The notes beneath the pieces were generated by a model. That model was not told the origin of the DNA, did not search any database, and saw only the letters and a program-made list of their open reading frames with translations. A stretch of DNA of 64,000 nucleotides, from assembly GCF_001704155.1 (NCBI RefSeq), contig NZ_CP016294.1:2539501-2603500 (forward strand). Direction: 5' to 3'. Positions within the stretch are counted from its first letter, which is position 1; every line of letters starts with the position of its first letter. This DNA is from Stenotrophomonas rhizophila (GTDB lineage Bacteria > Pseudomonadota > Gammaproteobacteria > Xanthomonadales > Xanthomonadaceae). A program made the position numbers and the translations under genes. Below, one piece after another: positions 8,179 to 16,469 of the stretch.

Positions 8179-8949
8179 CTACGCCGTCGGGATGCGCTCG
8201 CCTTCGCGCAGGGTCAGCACGTCCACCCCGGTTTCCGTCACCAGCACCGTATGCTCGGCCTGCGCGGACAACTTCCCGTCACGGGTGGTCACGGTCCAGC
8301 CGTCCTCGCTCATGTCGATCGCCGCACGGCCCTGGTTGATCATCGGCTCGATGGTGAACGTCATGCCCGGCTCCAGCTCCACGCCGGTACCGCGCTTGCC
8401 GTAATGCAGCACCTGCGGGTCTTCGTGCATCTCGCGCCCGATGCCGTGCCCGCAGAACTCGCGCACCACGCTGTAGCCGTGCGCCTTGGCGTGCTGCTGG
8501 ATGGCGAAGCCGATATCGCCCAGCGTCGCCCCCGGGCGCACCACCGAGATGCCTTTCCACATGGCCTCGCGGGTCACCCGCACCAGCCGCTTCGCCTGGA
8601 AATCGACCTCGCCGATCAGGTAGGTCTTGCTGGAATCGGCGATGAAACCATCCTTCTCCAGCGTGATGTCCAGGTTGACGATGCTGCCGCCGCGCAGGAT
8701 CTCGTCTGCCGAGGGCACGCCATGGCAGACCACATTGTCCACCGAACTGTTGAGCACATAGGCAAAGCCGTACTGGCCCTTGCTGGCCGGCCGCGCATGC
8801 AGTTCATCGACGATGAAGCGCTCCACCCAGTCGTTCACCTGCAGCGTGCTCATGCCTTCCAGCGGCAAGCGGTCCAGTGCCTCGAACACCGAGGCCAACA
8901 ACCGCCCCGACGCCCGCATCAGCGCCTGTTCTTCAACCGTCTTGATCAC
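8179..8949 (-). CDS. map: Type I methionine aminopeptidase
   Basis: A 256-residue enzyme that removes the initiator Met from nascent proteins. All expected metal ligands are visible: Asp in NLDITLEKDGFIADSSKTY (two), His in CGHGIGREMHEDP, Glu in MTFTIEPMIN and Glu in QAEHTVLVTE. The length fits bacterial type I enzymes. It overlaps the upstream ParD-like gene by 4 bp (ATGA), so the two are translationally coupled; this is not the usual rpsB-linked map location, suggesting it is a second, accessory copy. Expression is probably set by the operator at 9178-9205 in front of the ParD-like gene. Confidence 0.95.
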   Translation of the reverse strand: MIKTVEEQALMRASGRLLASVFEALDRLPLEGMSTLQVNDWVERFIVDELHARPASKGQYGFAYVLNSSVDNVVCHGVPSADEILRGGSIVNLDITLEKDGFIADSSKTYLIGEVDFQAKRLVRVTREAMWKGISVVRPGATLGDIGFAIQQHAKAHGYSVVREFCGHGIGREMHEDPQVLHYGKRGTGVELEPGMTFTIEPMINQGRAAIDMSEDGWTVTTRDGKLSAQAEHTVLVTETGVDVLTLREGERIPTA

Positions 8950-9158
8950 GCGACCGCCACCCGCAGGGCACCGGGATCGACCCCGGCCGCGCGCAGTTCA
9001 CGGTTGACGATCTCCTGGTAGCTCATGCCCGGGTTCATTTCGCAGAGCATGCCGACCTTGATCCAGAAGCCGGCCTGGGCGTTGATCGAGCGGCCGGACA
9101 CGCCACTGGCGCGGCGCAGGTTGTCGTGAAGTTCGTCGTCGATGTTGACGATGCCCAT
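8946..9158 (-). CDS. ParD-like antitoxin-family protein
   Basis: A 70-residue protein (MGIVNIDDELHDNLRRASGVSG, then SINAQAGFWIKVGMLCEMNPG) with the ribbon-helix-helix layout of the ParD_like family (PF11903 type): an N-terminal strand followed by two helices that would form a dimeric DNA-binding fold. No ParE toxin lies next to it; the coupled downstream gene is methionine aminopeptidase. A strong tandem/inverted repeat lies 20-47 bases upstream of the ATG, as expected for an autorepressing RHH protein. It may act purely as a regulator of this two-gene operon, or be an antitoxin whose partner is unknown. Confidence 0.85.
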   Translation of the reverse strand: MGIVNIDDELHDNLRRASGVSGRSINAQAGFWIKVGMLCEMNPGMSYQEIVNRELRAAGVDPGALRVAVA

Positions 9159-9177
9159 GGGATGTCTCGGGTACGGA

Positions 9178-9205
9178 ATATACGCATCATATACGATACG
9201 TATAT
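9178..9205. promoter_or_regulatory. Operator-like repeat upstream of ParD-like/map operon
   Basis: ATATACG occurs at 9178-9184 and again at 9189-9195, one helical turn apart, and its complement CGTATAT at 9199-9205. The last two form a 17-bp palindrome with a 3-base centre. The block is AT-rich in a GC-rich genome and sits 20-47 bases before the ParD-like ATG, where a ribbon-helix-helix autorepressor would bind. Confidence 0.7.
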
Positions 9206-9206
9206 G

Positions 9207-10109
9207 TCAGGTCCAGGCAGGATCGGCGGTGAAATCGATGGTCAGCCAGAACTCGCTGCCGCGGGCATCCAGCCGTTCGGCGATGTCATCGCGCAGCGCA
9301 TCGACGCTGCCGATGGTGCCGATCACCGTGTCCGGGTGGGTGAGGATGTGGATCTCCACGAAGCGCATCCGCCCCATCTTGGCCACGTGGCTGGTGAAAC
9401 CGAGATAGCCGTGCTCGGCCACGAACTGCGTCATCACCGCCTGCACGCGCGCGTCCAGCGTATCGGGCGCCACCTGCAGCACCTCGCGCATCGCTTTCCA
9501 TGCACCGCGCAGCGGCACCGGCAGAACCGCCAGGCTGATGATCGCCAGCACCAGCGGATCCAGGAATGGAATCCAATGCGCGTGGTCGCCGTCTTCCAGC
9601 AGCAGCGCCAGCGCAAAGGCCAGCACCACCGCCAGGCTCATCATGCCGCTGAGCAGCCAGGCGCGTACGTCCAGCCACAGCAGCGGCGAATGCAATCGCG
9701 CCGCATGCACGCGCACGAACGCGGCCATGCCCAGGTTGCTCACGCACAACAGGGTCGCCCACATCAACGCCGGCCCGGCGCGGATGACGTGCCCGCCGGT
9801 GGTGAGCCCGATGATCGAATTGGCCAACGCATAGATGCAGGCCAACGCCAGGATCGCCCCGCCCAGCGCTTCCACCATCGGCTCCAGGTGCCAATAGCCG
9901 TACTGGAACCGTGGGCTGCCCTCGCGCCCCAGCAGGCGCAGCACGGCCAGCGCCACCAGCGTGAGGGCTACATCGACCAGGCTGTATACCCCGTCGAACA
10001 GGATCGCCTGCGATCCCACCAGCAGGCCGCCGATGAAGCCGGTGGCGCTGACCGCCACCGTCACGCCAATCGAGAATTTCAGGATCCGCTGCTCGCGTGC
10101 TGTATCCAT
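9207..10109 (-). CDS. Cation diffusion facilitator (CDF) family protein with altered metal site
   Basis: A 300-residue membrane protein with six predicted helices and a cytosolic C-terminal domain (about 215-295), clearly a CDF homologue (GSQAILFDGVYSLVDVALTL). In zinc exporters such as YiiP the transport site is Asp45/Asp49 of helix 2 and His153/Asp157 of helix 5. By my alignment the helix-2 pair here is Tyr/Asp (VYSLVD) and helix 5 (RAWLLSGMMSLA) carries neither His nor Asp, so ordinary Zn/Fe/Mn export is doubtful. It starts 26 bases after the decarboxylase gene and is the last gene of that operon, suggesting a linked role. The true substrate is unknown. Confidence 0.85.
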   Translation of the reverse strand: MDTAREQRILKFSIGVTVAVSATGFIGGLLVGSQAILFDGVYSLVDVALTLVALAVLRLLGREGSPRFQYGYWHLEPMVEALGGAILALACIYALANSIIGLTTGGHVIRAGPALMWATLLCVSNLGMAAFVRVHAARLHSPLLWLDVRAWLLSGMMSLAVVLAFALALLLEDGDHAHWIPFLDPLVLAIISLAVLPVPLRGAWKAMREVLQVAPDTLDARVQAVMTQFVAEHGYLGFTSHVAKMGRMRFVEIHILTHPDTVIGTIGSVDALRDDIAERLDARGSEFWLTIDFTADPAWT

Positions 10110-10135
10110 CGCCTGCCGAAGATCCTGGCCGCCGC

Positions 10136-12424
10136 TCAGGTCTTCAGCACCTCCACCTTGTAGCTCGGCACGTCGCCGTCACGGTCGATGATAAGCCCGT
10201 GCACGTCCGACTCGAAGCCCGGGAAGCGCACATTCTGCTCGCGGGCAATGCGCAACGACTGGATGATCGGCTCATCCTGCGCGCCGAAGCGCTCGCCCGG
10301 CATGATGGTCGGAATGCCCGGCGGGTAAGGCACCAGCATGGTCCCGGCGATACGACCACTGATCGCTTCGATATCAACGCGCTCGATCTGGCCACGCACC
10401 AGGTGGTCGTAGGCCTCGGCCGGCGTCATCACCGGCTCGGGCAGGTCCACGTACATCGCACGCATCACCTGCGCCACCGCGAACTCTCGGTTGAAGGCAT
10501 GCAGGGCCTCGCACAGGTCGCGCAACCCCCAGCCACCGTAAGTCTGCGGATAGTCTGCCGCCAGGTCGGGCAGCGCGCGGGTCAGCGGAGCGTTGTTGTC
10601 GAACAGTTCCTTGAAGGCCATCAGCTCGGTCACCAGGGTGCTCCACTTGCCCTTGGTGATGCCCATCGAGAACAGGAACAGCACCGAGTACAGGTTGGTC
10701 TTCTCCACCGTGATGCCGCGTGTCCACAGGAACCTGCTCAGCACGGCGGCGGGAATGCCCAGCTCGCCCAGGTCACCGTCGATGGACAGGCCCGGGGTCA
10801 GCAGGGTGACCTTGATCGGGTCGATCAGCACGTAGTCTTCGACCAGGCCATCGAACCCGTGCCAATGCGCATCGGGCTGCAGGTACCATTCCTCGCGCTT
10901 GGCCACCATCGGCGTTGGTGCATCGCCCTTGCCCAGCGAGCGCTCCAGCTTGTCCGGCTGCCACACGCTGAACCACCAGTCATCGCGACCCAGGTCCTCG
11001 CGCACGTGCAGCATGGCCCGACGGAAGGCAATCGCCTCGTCGTGCATTTCCTGCACCAGCGATTCACCGGCCGCGCCCTCCATCATCTTGGACGCCACGT
11101 CGCAGGCGGCAATCACCCCGTAATGCGGGCTGGTGGTGGTATGCATCATGAACGCTTCGTTGAAGCGTTCGGCATCCAGTTCGCGGGTCGCCGCGTTGCG
11201 CACGTGGATCATCGAGGCCTGCGAGAACGCGGCCAGCAGCTTGTGGGTGGAATGGGTGGTGAAGATGATCGCGTCCTGGCCGCGCGGCTTGCCTTTGGCC
11301 ATGCCGTAGTGGTTTTCATAGAACGGATGGAAGGCCGCATAGGCGTACCAGGCCTCGTCGAAATGCAGGAAGTCCACCGCGCTGCCGATCTCGTCGGCGA
11401 TCTTCTCGGCGTTGTAGCACAGCCCGTCATAGGTGGAATTGGTGACCACCGCGATCCGTGGCCTGGAGCCGGCGCGGAACGCCTTGCTGGCCAGCGGGTT
11501 GGCAGCGATGGCCTGCTGCAGCGCCTCGGGGGTGAACTGATCCAGGCTGATCGGCCCGATGATGCCGTGCGCATTGCGGCTGGGGGTGAAGTACACCGGC
11601 ACGCCGCCGGTCATGATCAGCGAATGCAGCAGCGACTTGTGGCAGTTGCGGTCGACGAACACCACATCGCCCCGCCCCACCGTGCCATGCCAGACGATCT
11701 TGTTGGCGGTGGAGGTGCCATTGGTGACGAAGAAGGTGTGGTCGGCGCCGAAGTTGCGCGCAGCTTCGTTTTCCGCTTCCTTGATCGGCCCGCTGTGGTC
11801 GAGCAGCGAACCCAGCTCCGGTACCGAAATCGACAGATCGCTGCGCAGCGTGTTCTCACCGTAGAACTGATGGAACGCACGCCCCACCGGTGACTTGGTG
11901 AAGGCCACACCGCCGGCGTGGCCGGGGGTGTGCCAGGAGTAGTTGGATTCGGCGGTGTGGTGGATCAGCGCCTTGAAGAACGGTGGCAGCAACTGCGCCA
12001 TATAGTCTTCGGCCGCGCGCATCACCTGGCGCGAGATGAAGCTCTTGGTGTCCTCGAACAGGAAGATGTAGCCGTGCACGTACTTGAGCAGCTTGCTCGG
12101 CACCTTTTCGATGGTGCGGCGCTCGCCGTACAGGAACACGGGCAACCCGCCGCGGCGCGCGCTCTGCTCGCGCAGGAACCCCAGCAGGCGCTGGAACTCA
12201 CCGGGCTTGTCTTCGGTGCCGTCAATCGAGATCAGTACCGCCGAGGCCGCCACATAGGTCCGCGCACCGGCCTGGGCATCGGCCAGGGTCAGCCCGCACA
12301 GCACGCGCTGGTCGTTGCCACGCAGTTCCTCGACCAGCGCGCGGATCAGGATGCCGCCGATGCGCGGGGACTCGTAGTCGTCGTCGATGACGATGATCGG
12401 GTAATCCAGAGACTTGAAATACAC
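10136..12424 (-). CDS. Inducible basic amino acid (Arg/Lys/Orn) decarboxylase, AdiA/CadA-like
   Basis: A 762-residue PLP enzyme that converts a basic amino acid to its amine with uptake of a proton. An N-terminal receiver-like wing domain (about 1-125) precedes the large domain, whose PLP lysine is in the motif THSTHKLLAAFSQASMIH; other signatures are WHTPGHAGG, FVTNGTSTANK and HTTTSPHYG. The length matches the acid-inducible AdiA/CadA/SpeF group. The GTG start at 12424 has AGGAG 7 bases before it. It follows an AdiC-like antiporter, so arginine is the more likely substrate, but the motifs do not separate arginine from lysine. Likely role: acid resistance or polyamine supply. Confidence 0.9.
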   Translation of the reverse strand: MYFKSLDYPIIVIDDDYESPRIGGILIRALVEELRGNDQRVLCGLTLADAQAGARTYVAASAVLISIDGTEDKPGEFQRLLGFLREQSARRGGLPVFLYGERRTIEKVPSKLLKYVHGYIFLFEDTKSFISRQVMRAAEDYMAQLLPPFFKALIHHTAESNYSWHTPGHAGGVAFTKSPVGRAFHQFYGENTLRSDLSISVPELGSLLDHSGPIKEAENEAARNFGADHTFFVTNGTSTANKIVWHGTVGRGDVVFVDRNCHKSLLHSLIMTGGVPVYFTPSRNAHGIIGPISLDQFTPEALQQAIAANPLASKAFRAGSRPRIAVVTNSTYDGLCYNAEKIADEIGSAVDFLHFDEAWYAYAAFHPFYENHYGMAKGKPRGQDAIIFTTHSTHKLLAAFSQASMIHVRNAATRELDAERFNEAFMMHTTTSPHYGVIAACDVASKMMEGAAGESLVQEMHDEAIAFRRAMLHVREDLGRDDWWFSVWQPDKLERSLGKGDAPTPMVAKREEWYLQPDAHWHGFDGLVEDYVLIDPIKVTLLTPGLSIDGDLGELGIPAAVLSRFLWTRGITVEKTNLYSVLFLFSMGITKGKWSTLVTELMAFKELFDNNAPLTRALPDLAADYPQTYGGWGLRDLCEALHAFNREFAVAQVMRAMYVDLPEPVMTPAEAYDHLVRGQIERVDIEAISGRIAGTMLVPYPPGIPTIMPGERFGAQDEPIIQSLRIAREQNVRFPGFESDVHGLIIDRDGDVPSYKVEVLKT

Positions 12425-12445
12425 AGCATTTCTCCTGGGGGAAGG

Positions 12446-13795
12446 TCACGGAATCTTCGTGCTGGCGGGGCTGTCCAGCGGCGGCAGCTGGCCGCGCTGG
12501 CGGCGGCGCTCCTCGCTGAAGAAGGGGTAGAACACCGTGATGAACAGCACGAACAGGAAGGCGTACTGCACGATGCTGCCGGAGGAGCCGAAGATCGCCC
12601 ACAGGCAGTACACCACGGTGATGCTGGTCAGGAACCAGAACGCGCCGGTGTGTACCAGGGTGTGCGAGCGTTCGACCACGAAGTAGCAGGCCACGCAGGA
12701 ATAGATGTAGGGCAGCAGGGTCAATACCACCGCCGCCGACGTAATCACGTCGAATTGCGCCGAGGCGGTTTCCGACGTGGACGTGAGCAGTACGGCCAGG
12801 GTCATCAGCACCGCCACGATCACTACGCCCTTGACCGGCACGTCATCCTTGTTGGTCTTGCTGAAGATGCTGGGGAACAGGCCGTCGTCCGAGGCCGCCT
12901 TGGCGCTCTGCGCGGTCAGCAGGATCCAGCCGCCGAGCGAGCCGGCGGCGCCGACAAAGGCGCACAGGCTCACCAGCGCGCCGCCCCAGCCGCCCACCGC
13001 ATTGGCCGCCGCCAGCGCGAACGGTGCATCGGAGACCTGCAGCTCGCCATTGGGCACCATGCCCATGATCACCGACGAGCTGGCGATGTACGCCACCGCG
13101 GCCAGGAACACCCCGGCCAGGGTGGCCCGCGCCACGTTCTTCTCCGGGTTTTCGACCACGCCGGCGGTGACCGAGGCCGACTCGACCCCGATGAAGGCCC
13201 GCAGCGTCAGCGCCGCCGCGCTGGAGATCGCGCCGAAGTTGGATTCGCCCGAGACGTTGTAGGCGCCCTTGAAGATGGCCGGGTCGAAGAAGAACCAGCC
13301 GAAGATGGCAATGCCCAGGATCGGTACCAGCGCGAAGCTGGTGGTCACCGTCTGCAGGCGGCTGACGAAGGCCGGGCCGATCACATTGGCGAAACTCAGC
13401 GCCCACACCAGCGCGAGCACGGCGATGCAGCGCGGTATCGGCTGGGACAGGATCGGGAAGAAGTAGCTGAAGTAGCCCACTGCCGCGATCGGGATGGCGA
13501 CGTTGCCGATCCAATTGGCGAACCAGTAGATGGTGTTGGTCTGGAACCCCATGTACGGCCCGAACCAGTCGCGTGCGTAGGCATACGGGCCGCCCGCCAT
13601 GGGCGCCAGCTTGCCCAGTTTGGCGAACACGAAGGCCAGCAGCAGTGCGCCGGCGGTGGTGACCAGCCAGCCCCAGATCGAGGCGGTGCCGATCTTGGCC
13701 AGGCTGGACGGCAGCAGGAACACGCCGGAGCCCATCATGTTGCCGGCCACCAGGAAGGTGGCGCCGACAACTCCGATTTTCTTCGCTTGCGCCAT
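12446..13795 (-). CDS. APC-family amino acid/amine antiporter, AdiC-like
   Basis: A 449-residue inner-membrane transporter with about 12 helices, most like AdiC (arginine/agmatine exchanger) and CadB. Signatures seen: GNMMGSGVFLLPSSLA in helix 1, GGPYAYARDWFGPYMGFQTN, FIGVESASVTAGVV with the gating Glu, and SLGGWILL with the Trp matching AdiC Trp293. The residue matching AdiC Trp202, which stacks on substrate, is Arg here (TLRAFIGVES rather than TLWSFIGVES), so specificity may differ. It lies between the porin and decarboxylase genes with gaps of 13 and 21 bases; the three form an uptake-decarboxylation-export unit. GGAG precedes the ATG. Confidence 0.92.
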   Translation of the reverse strand: MAQAKKIGVVGATFLVAGNMMGSGVFLLPSSLAKIGTASIWGWLVTTAGALLLAFVFAKLGKLAPMAGGPYAYARDWFGPYMGFQTNTIYWFANWIGNVAIPIAAVGYFSYFFPILSQPIPRCIAVLALVWALSFANVIGPAFVSRLQTVTTSFALVPILGIAIFGWFFFDPAIFKGAYNVSGESNFGAISSAAALTLRAFIGVESASVTAGVVENPEKNVARATLAGVFLAAVAYIASSSVIMGMVPNGELQVSDAPFALAAANAVGGWGGALVSLCAFVGAAGSLGGWILLTAQSAKAASDDGLFPSIFSKTNKDDVPVKGVVIVAVLMTLAVLLTSTSETASAQFDVITSAAVVLTLLPYIYSCVACYFVVERSHTLVHTGAFWFLTSITVVYCLWAIFGSSGSIVQYAFLFVLFITVFYPFFSEERRRQRGQLPPLDSPASTKIP

Positions 13796-13808
13796 GACGG
13801 TCTCTCCG

Positions 13809-15239
13809 CTACTTGATGAAGTTGTATTGCAGGCTGCCCTGCACCCGCACCGTGTCGGCGCGTTGTCCGTCCTGCTGTTCCAGTTGCCCGTACAGCACTT
13901 CCATGCCCATCGTCCACGACGGCGCCGGGCTCCAGATCAGGTTGAACACCCCGTACCGGCTCTGGCGGAACGCATCGGCCGCGAGCGCGGCGTTGCGCGC
14001 CATCGTGAGCTGGCCGTAGATCAGGTTCGAGCGCCACAGCGGCGACCAGTAGTGCGTGTAACCCACGAAGCCCCCCTGCAATGACAGCGCATGCAGGCGC
14101 CCGTCCTGGCCGATCACCGCATCCAGGTCCGAGCCGGTGAGGTCGGCGGTATAGCGGCTCAGGCCTTTGCCGCCGAGCGCGCCGAACAGCAGCAGGTCCT
14201 GTTCGCCGACCGACGCCGAACCGCTGAGCTGGACGCCGCCACCGAACCTTCGGTCGTCGCGCTGGTCGCCGTCGTAGCCCAGGCTGCGCGCCACGCCACC
14301 CAACTGCAGGTGGCCCCAGTCACGCTCCAGGCGCGCGGTAACGGTCACATCCGGCACCCGGTTGGCGGCTACCATTGCATCGGTGGTCCCCGCCAGCTGT
14401 GCATCGGGATCTTCGGCCGCCACCGTCAACGTGTTGCCCTTGCCCATCGCGAAGCTGTGGTGAATGCCGGCCACCAGCAGGTAGCCGGCGCCGCCGGGAC
14501 CGGCGAAGTCCAGCGTGTCGGGCAGGCTGTCGGCATCCATGAAGGTGGCGTAGCCATAGCCGGCGTAGGTGTTGCCGAGCTGGCCGTAGGCATGCCGCAG
14601 CCGGAACTGGTAGCCGTCGCTGCTGCCGAAGAAGTCGTTCTCCAGGTAGAAGCGCAGGTTGCCGCGGCTGGTCGGGCGGCGTGCTTCGAAGCTGAAACGG
14701 GTCTGCTTGGCATGCAGGTTGAAGTTGGAGACATCGCGGTGCGCGCTGCCCACCGGAATGGTGGCGGTCACGAACTGATCCTCGTCCCCGGCCGCACGGG
14801 TATCCACGATCGCATCGAGCTTGGCATAGCCACCGATGCGGATCAGCGTGTCGGTATTGGGGATGGCCAGGAACCCTTTCAGTTCCGGATCGGTCGGCCC
14901 GGCCGCACTGTCCGGCCGCGAGGCGGCCGATGACGGATCGGCCACTGAATCACGCGGCGGCAGGATGGCCTGGCCGGTGCCGGGCACCTGGGTGGTGGCT
15001 GCATGGGGAAGCGTGGCGGACGGCGTGATCGCCGTGGGCGCAACCGCAGTCACCTCGGGACGCTGCGCAGGCGTGTGGCCTTCGGCGGTTTCCAGCGCAT
15101 CGAGGCGCTTTTCCATCGCCTCCAGCCTTTGTCGCAGGGTGCGGATGTCCTGGCGCAGGGCGTCGGCGGAATCCTGCGCACGCACCGGCATCGCGGAAAG
15201 CGCCAAGGCAGAGAACAGCAGCACGGCAGCGCAACGCAT
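13809..15239 (-). CDS. DcaP-like trimeric outer-membrane porin
   Basis: A 476-residue exported protein: a signal peptide ending near AMPVRA, then a coiled-coil stalk (LRQDIRTLRQRLEAMEKRLD, about 25-55), a Pro/Ala-rich linker, and a barrel domain from about residue 120 (IRIGGYAKLDAIVDTRAAGD, FSFEARRPTSRG). The coiled-coil plus barrel layout matches DcaP-type porins, which take up anionic small molecules. It is the first gene of the decarboxylase operon and would deliver substrate across the outer membrane. The ATG at 15239 is chosen over the adjacent GTG; GGGAGGA lies just upstream. An upstream region of about 300 bases carries the operon promoter. Confidence 0.85.
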   Translation of the reverse strand: MRCAAVLLFSALALSAMPVRAQDSADALRQDIRTLRQRLEAMEKRLDALETAEGHTPAQRPEVTAVAPTAITPSATLPHAATTQVPGTGQAILPPRDSVADPSSAASRPDSAAGPTDPELKGFLAIPNTDTLIRIGGYAKLDAIVDTRAAGDEDQFVTATIPVGSAHRDVSNFNLHAKQTRFSFEARRPTSRGNLRFYLENDFFGSSDGYQFRLRHAYGQLGNTYAGYGYATFMDADSLPDTLDFAGPGGAGYLLVAGIHHSFAMGKGNTLTVAAEDPDAQLAGTTDAMVAANRVPDVTVTARLERDWGHLQLGGVARSLGYDGDQRDDRRFGGGVQLSGSASVGEQDLLLFGALGGKGLSRYTADLTGSDLDAVIGQDGRLHALSLQGGFVGYTHYWSPLWRSNLIYGQLTMARNAALAADAFRQSRYGVFNLIWSPAPSWTMGMEVLYGQLEQQDGQRADTVRVQGSLQYNFIK

Positions 15240-15551
15240 CACGTCCTCCCTGAACTGCAGACGATACTGCCGGTGTCGGCTGCGCTCACGCGCACGGCCG
15301 ACAACGGCAACCCGGTACTGCTCCGCAGGAGAACGACGACCGCAGTAATTCCGGCGACATGTTCCAATCGCCGTACTGCCATCGGCAGTGCACCCGCGTG
15401 GGATTCCCTCCTCATCCCGGGTGTCGCGCAGAAGCTGCGCACGCCAGCGCCCTGAGTAACAAGTCAGGAGTGAGTTTTTCGTGAAGTTTTACGTTGTCAA
15501 ACGCCATGCGCGCAGTGTGGCTGCGCGCATGCGGGTCGACCTTGATTCAGA
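15240..15551. other. Intergenic region upstream of porin-antiporter-decarboxylase operon
   Basis: About 310 bases without a supported gene. It separates the dsbG stop from the porin start and must hold the operon promoter. The visible elements are a perfect 11-bp hairpin (15505-15531) and an FNR-type box at the dsbG end (15542-15555). No clear sigma-70 boxes were identified with confidence; short reading frames here lack ribosome binding sites. Confidence 0.6.
15505..15531 (-). terminator. Perfect 11-bp hairpin after dsbG (possible terminator)
   Basis: CATGCGCGCAG and its complement flank a 5-base loop, 20 bases past the dsbG stop codon. On the minus strand it is followed only by a short T run (GCGTTTG), so it may be a weak terminator or an operator for the downstream operon. 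Confidence 0.5.
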
Positions 15552-15555
15552 TCAA
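15542..15555. promoter_or_regulatory. FNR/ANR-type box
   Basis: TTGATTCAGATCAA is a perfect match to the FNR-family consensus TTGAT-N4-ATCAA. It overlaps the dsbG stop codon and lies about 300 bases upstream of the porin ATG, so it could activate the porin-antiporter-decarboxylase operon from a distal promoter. Chance occurrence inside coding DNA is possible. Confidence 0.4.
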
Positions 15556-16385
15556 CGCGGGCCCATCACCTTTTCCATGTCCTCGCCCTGCGGCATGCCG
15601 GACACGCGTTGCACCATGCCCTGCGCATCACGGAACAGGATGCCGGGCGTGCCCTGGAAGCCCAGTTCCACCATCAGCACCTGGTTGGCGTCGAGCTTGT
15701 TGGCAAGCGCCGGCGTGATCGTCGCGGCCGGCTTGATGCCACCCTTGCTGAAGTCATGTTCGTTCTGCAGGAACACCGCGCTTGGATTGGGCGCGCCCAG
15801 GATCGCGGCCGCCTTTGCCGGGCTGTCCTCGCGGATCACGCCCACCATGACGTGGCGCAGCTGCACCTTGCCGCTGTCCACCCACGGCCGCGCTGCTTCC
15901 CAGAAGCGATGGCAGTAGGGGCAGTTGGCGTCGCTGAAGGTGTACACCACGCGCGGGGCATCGGCGCGCCCATCGCGCACCCACGCACTGCCATCCAGCC
16001 GCTTCCAGATCCGGTCCGACATCGGCTTGGCCACCAGCTTTTCCAGCGGCGCCGCGCCGACATCCTCACCCTTCTCATTGAAGAGCGTGCCGACCATCAC
16101 ATTCTTGCCGTCGGCCGTTACGTAAGCCGCAGCGGGCTGCTGTCCGCCGACCACGCCAGCGAAGCCCCGCAGGCCGCCGGGTGCGTCGAATTCACCGATG
16201 ACCTCGAAGCCCTGCTTCTCGATGCCCTGCAGCACGGCCGGCCGGTTGGCGCTCTTCGCGGATGCCGCTTGGGCCGTCGCCTTCGCGGTGGCGGGGCTTT
16301 GCTGGGCCTGGCTGCAGCCGGCGACTGCCAGCAGCAATGCAGCGCTCAGCACGGAGCCCAGCACGGGCGAGGTCTTCAACAACAT
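15552..16385 (-). CDS. dsbG: Thiol:disulfide interchange protein DsbG-like
   Basis: A 277-residue periplasmic disulfide isomerase/reductase. The N-terminus carries a signal with a lipobox-like end (LLAVAGC), so it may be a lipoprotein anchored on the periplasmic side. An N-terminal dimerisation region is followed by the thioredoxin fold with active site CPYC (SDANCPYCHRFW) and the cis-Pro region (LGFQGTPGILF). DsbG protects single cysteines from over-oxidation and is kept reduced by DsbD. The ATG at 16385 has AGGAG 6 bases before it; the longer upstream frame does not. It is transcribed alone and ends near a hairpin and an FNR-like box. Confidence 0.9.
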   Translation of the reverse strand: MLLKTSPVLGSVLSAALLLAVAGCSQAQQSPATAKATAQAASAKSANRPAVLQGIEKQGFEVIGEFDAPGGLRGFAGVVGGQQPAAAYVTADGKNVMVGTLFNEKGEDVGAAPLEKLVAKPMSDRIWKRLDGSAWVRDGRADAPRVVYTFSDANCPYCHRFWEAARPWVDSGKVQLRHVMVGVIREDSPAKAAAILGAPNPSAVFLQNEHDFSKGGIKPAATITPALANKLDANQVLMVELGFQGTPGILFRDAQGMVQRVSGMPQGEDMEKVMGPR

Positions 16386-16469
16386 GGCAACTCCTGGAAT
16401 GCACGCGAACGGCGAATGGCCCACAGGGTAGACGCATCTGCCTGACCCTGCAGCCACTGGCGCAGCGGC

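Noticed and set aside
8946-9158. Classic ParDE toxin-antitoxin pair
   Set aside because: The coupled downstream gene is a methionine aminopeptidase with all metal ligands, not a ParE toxin.
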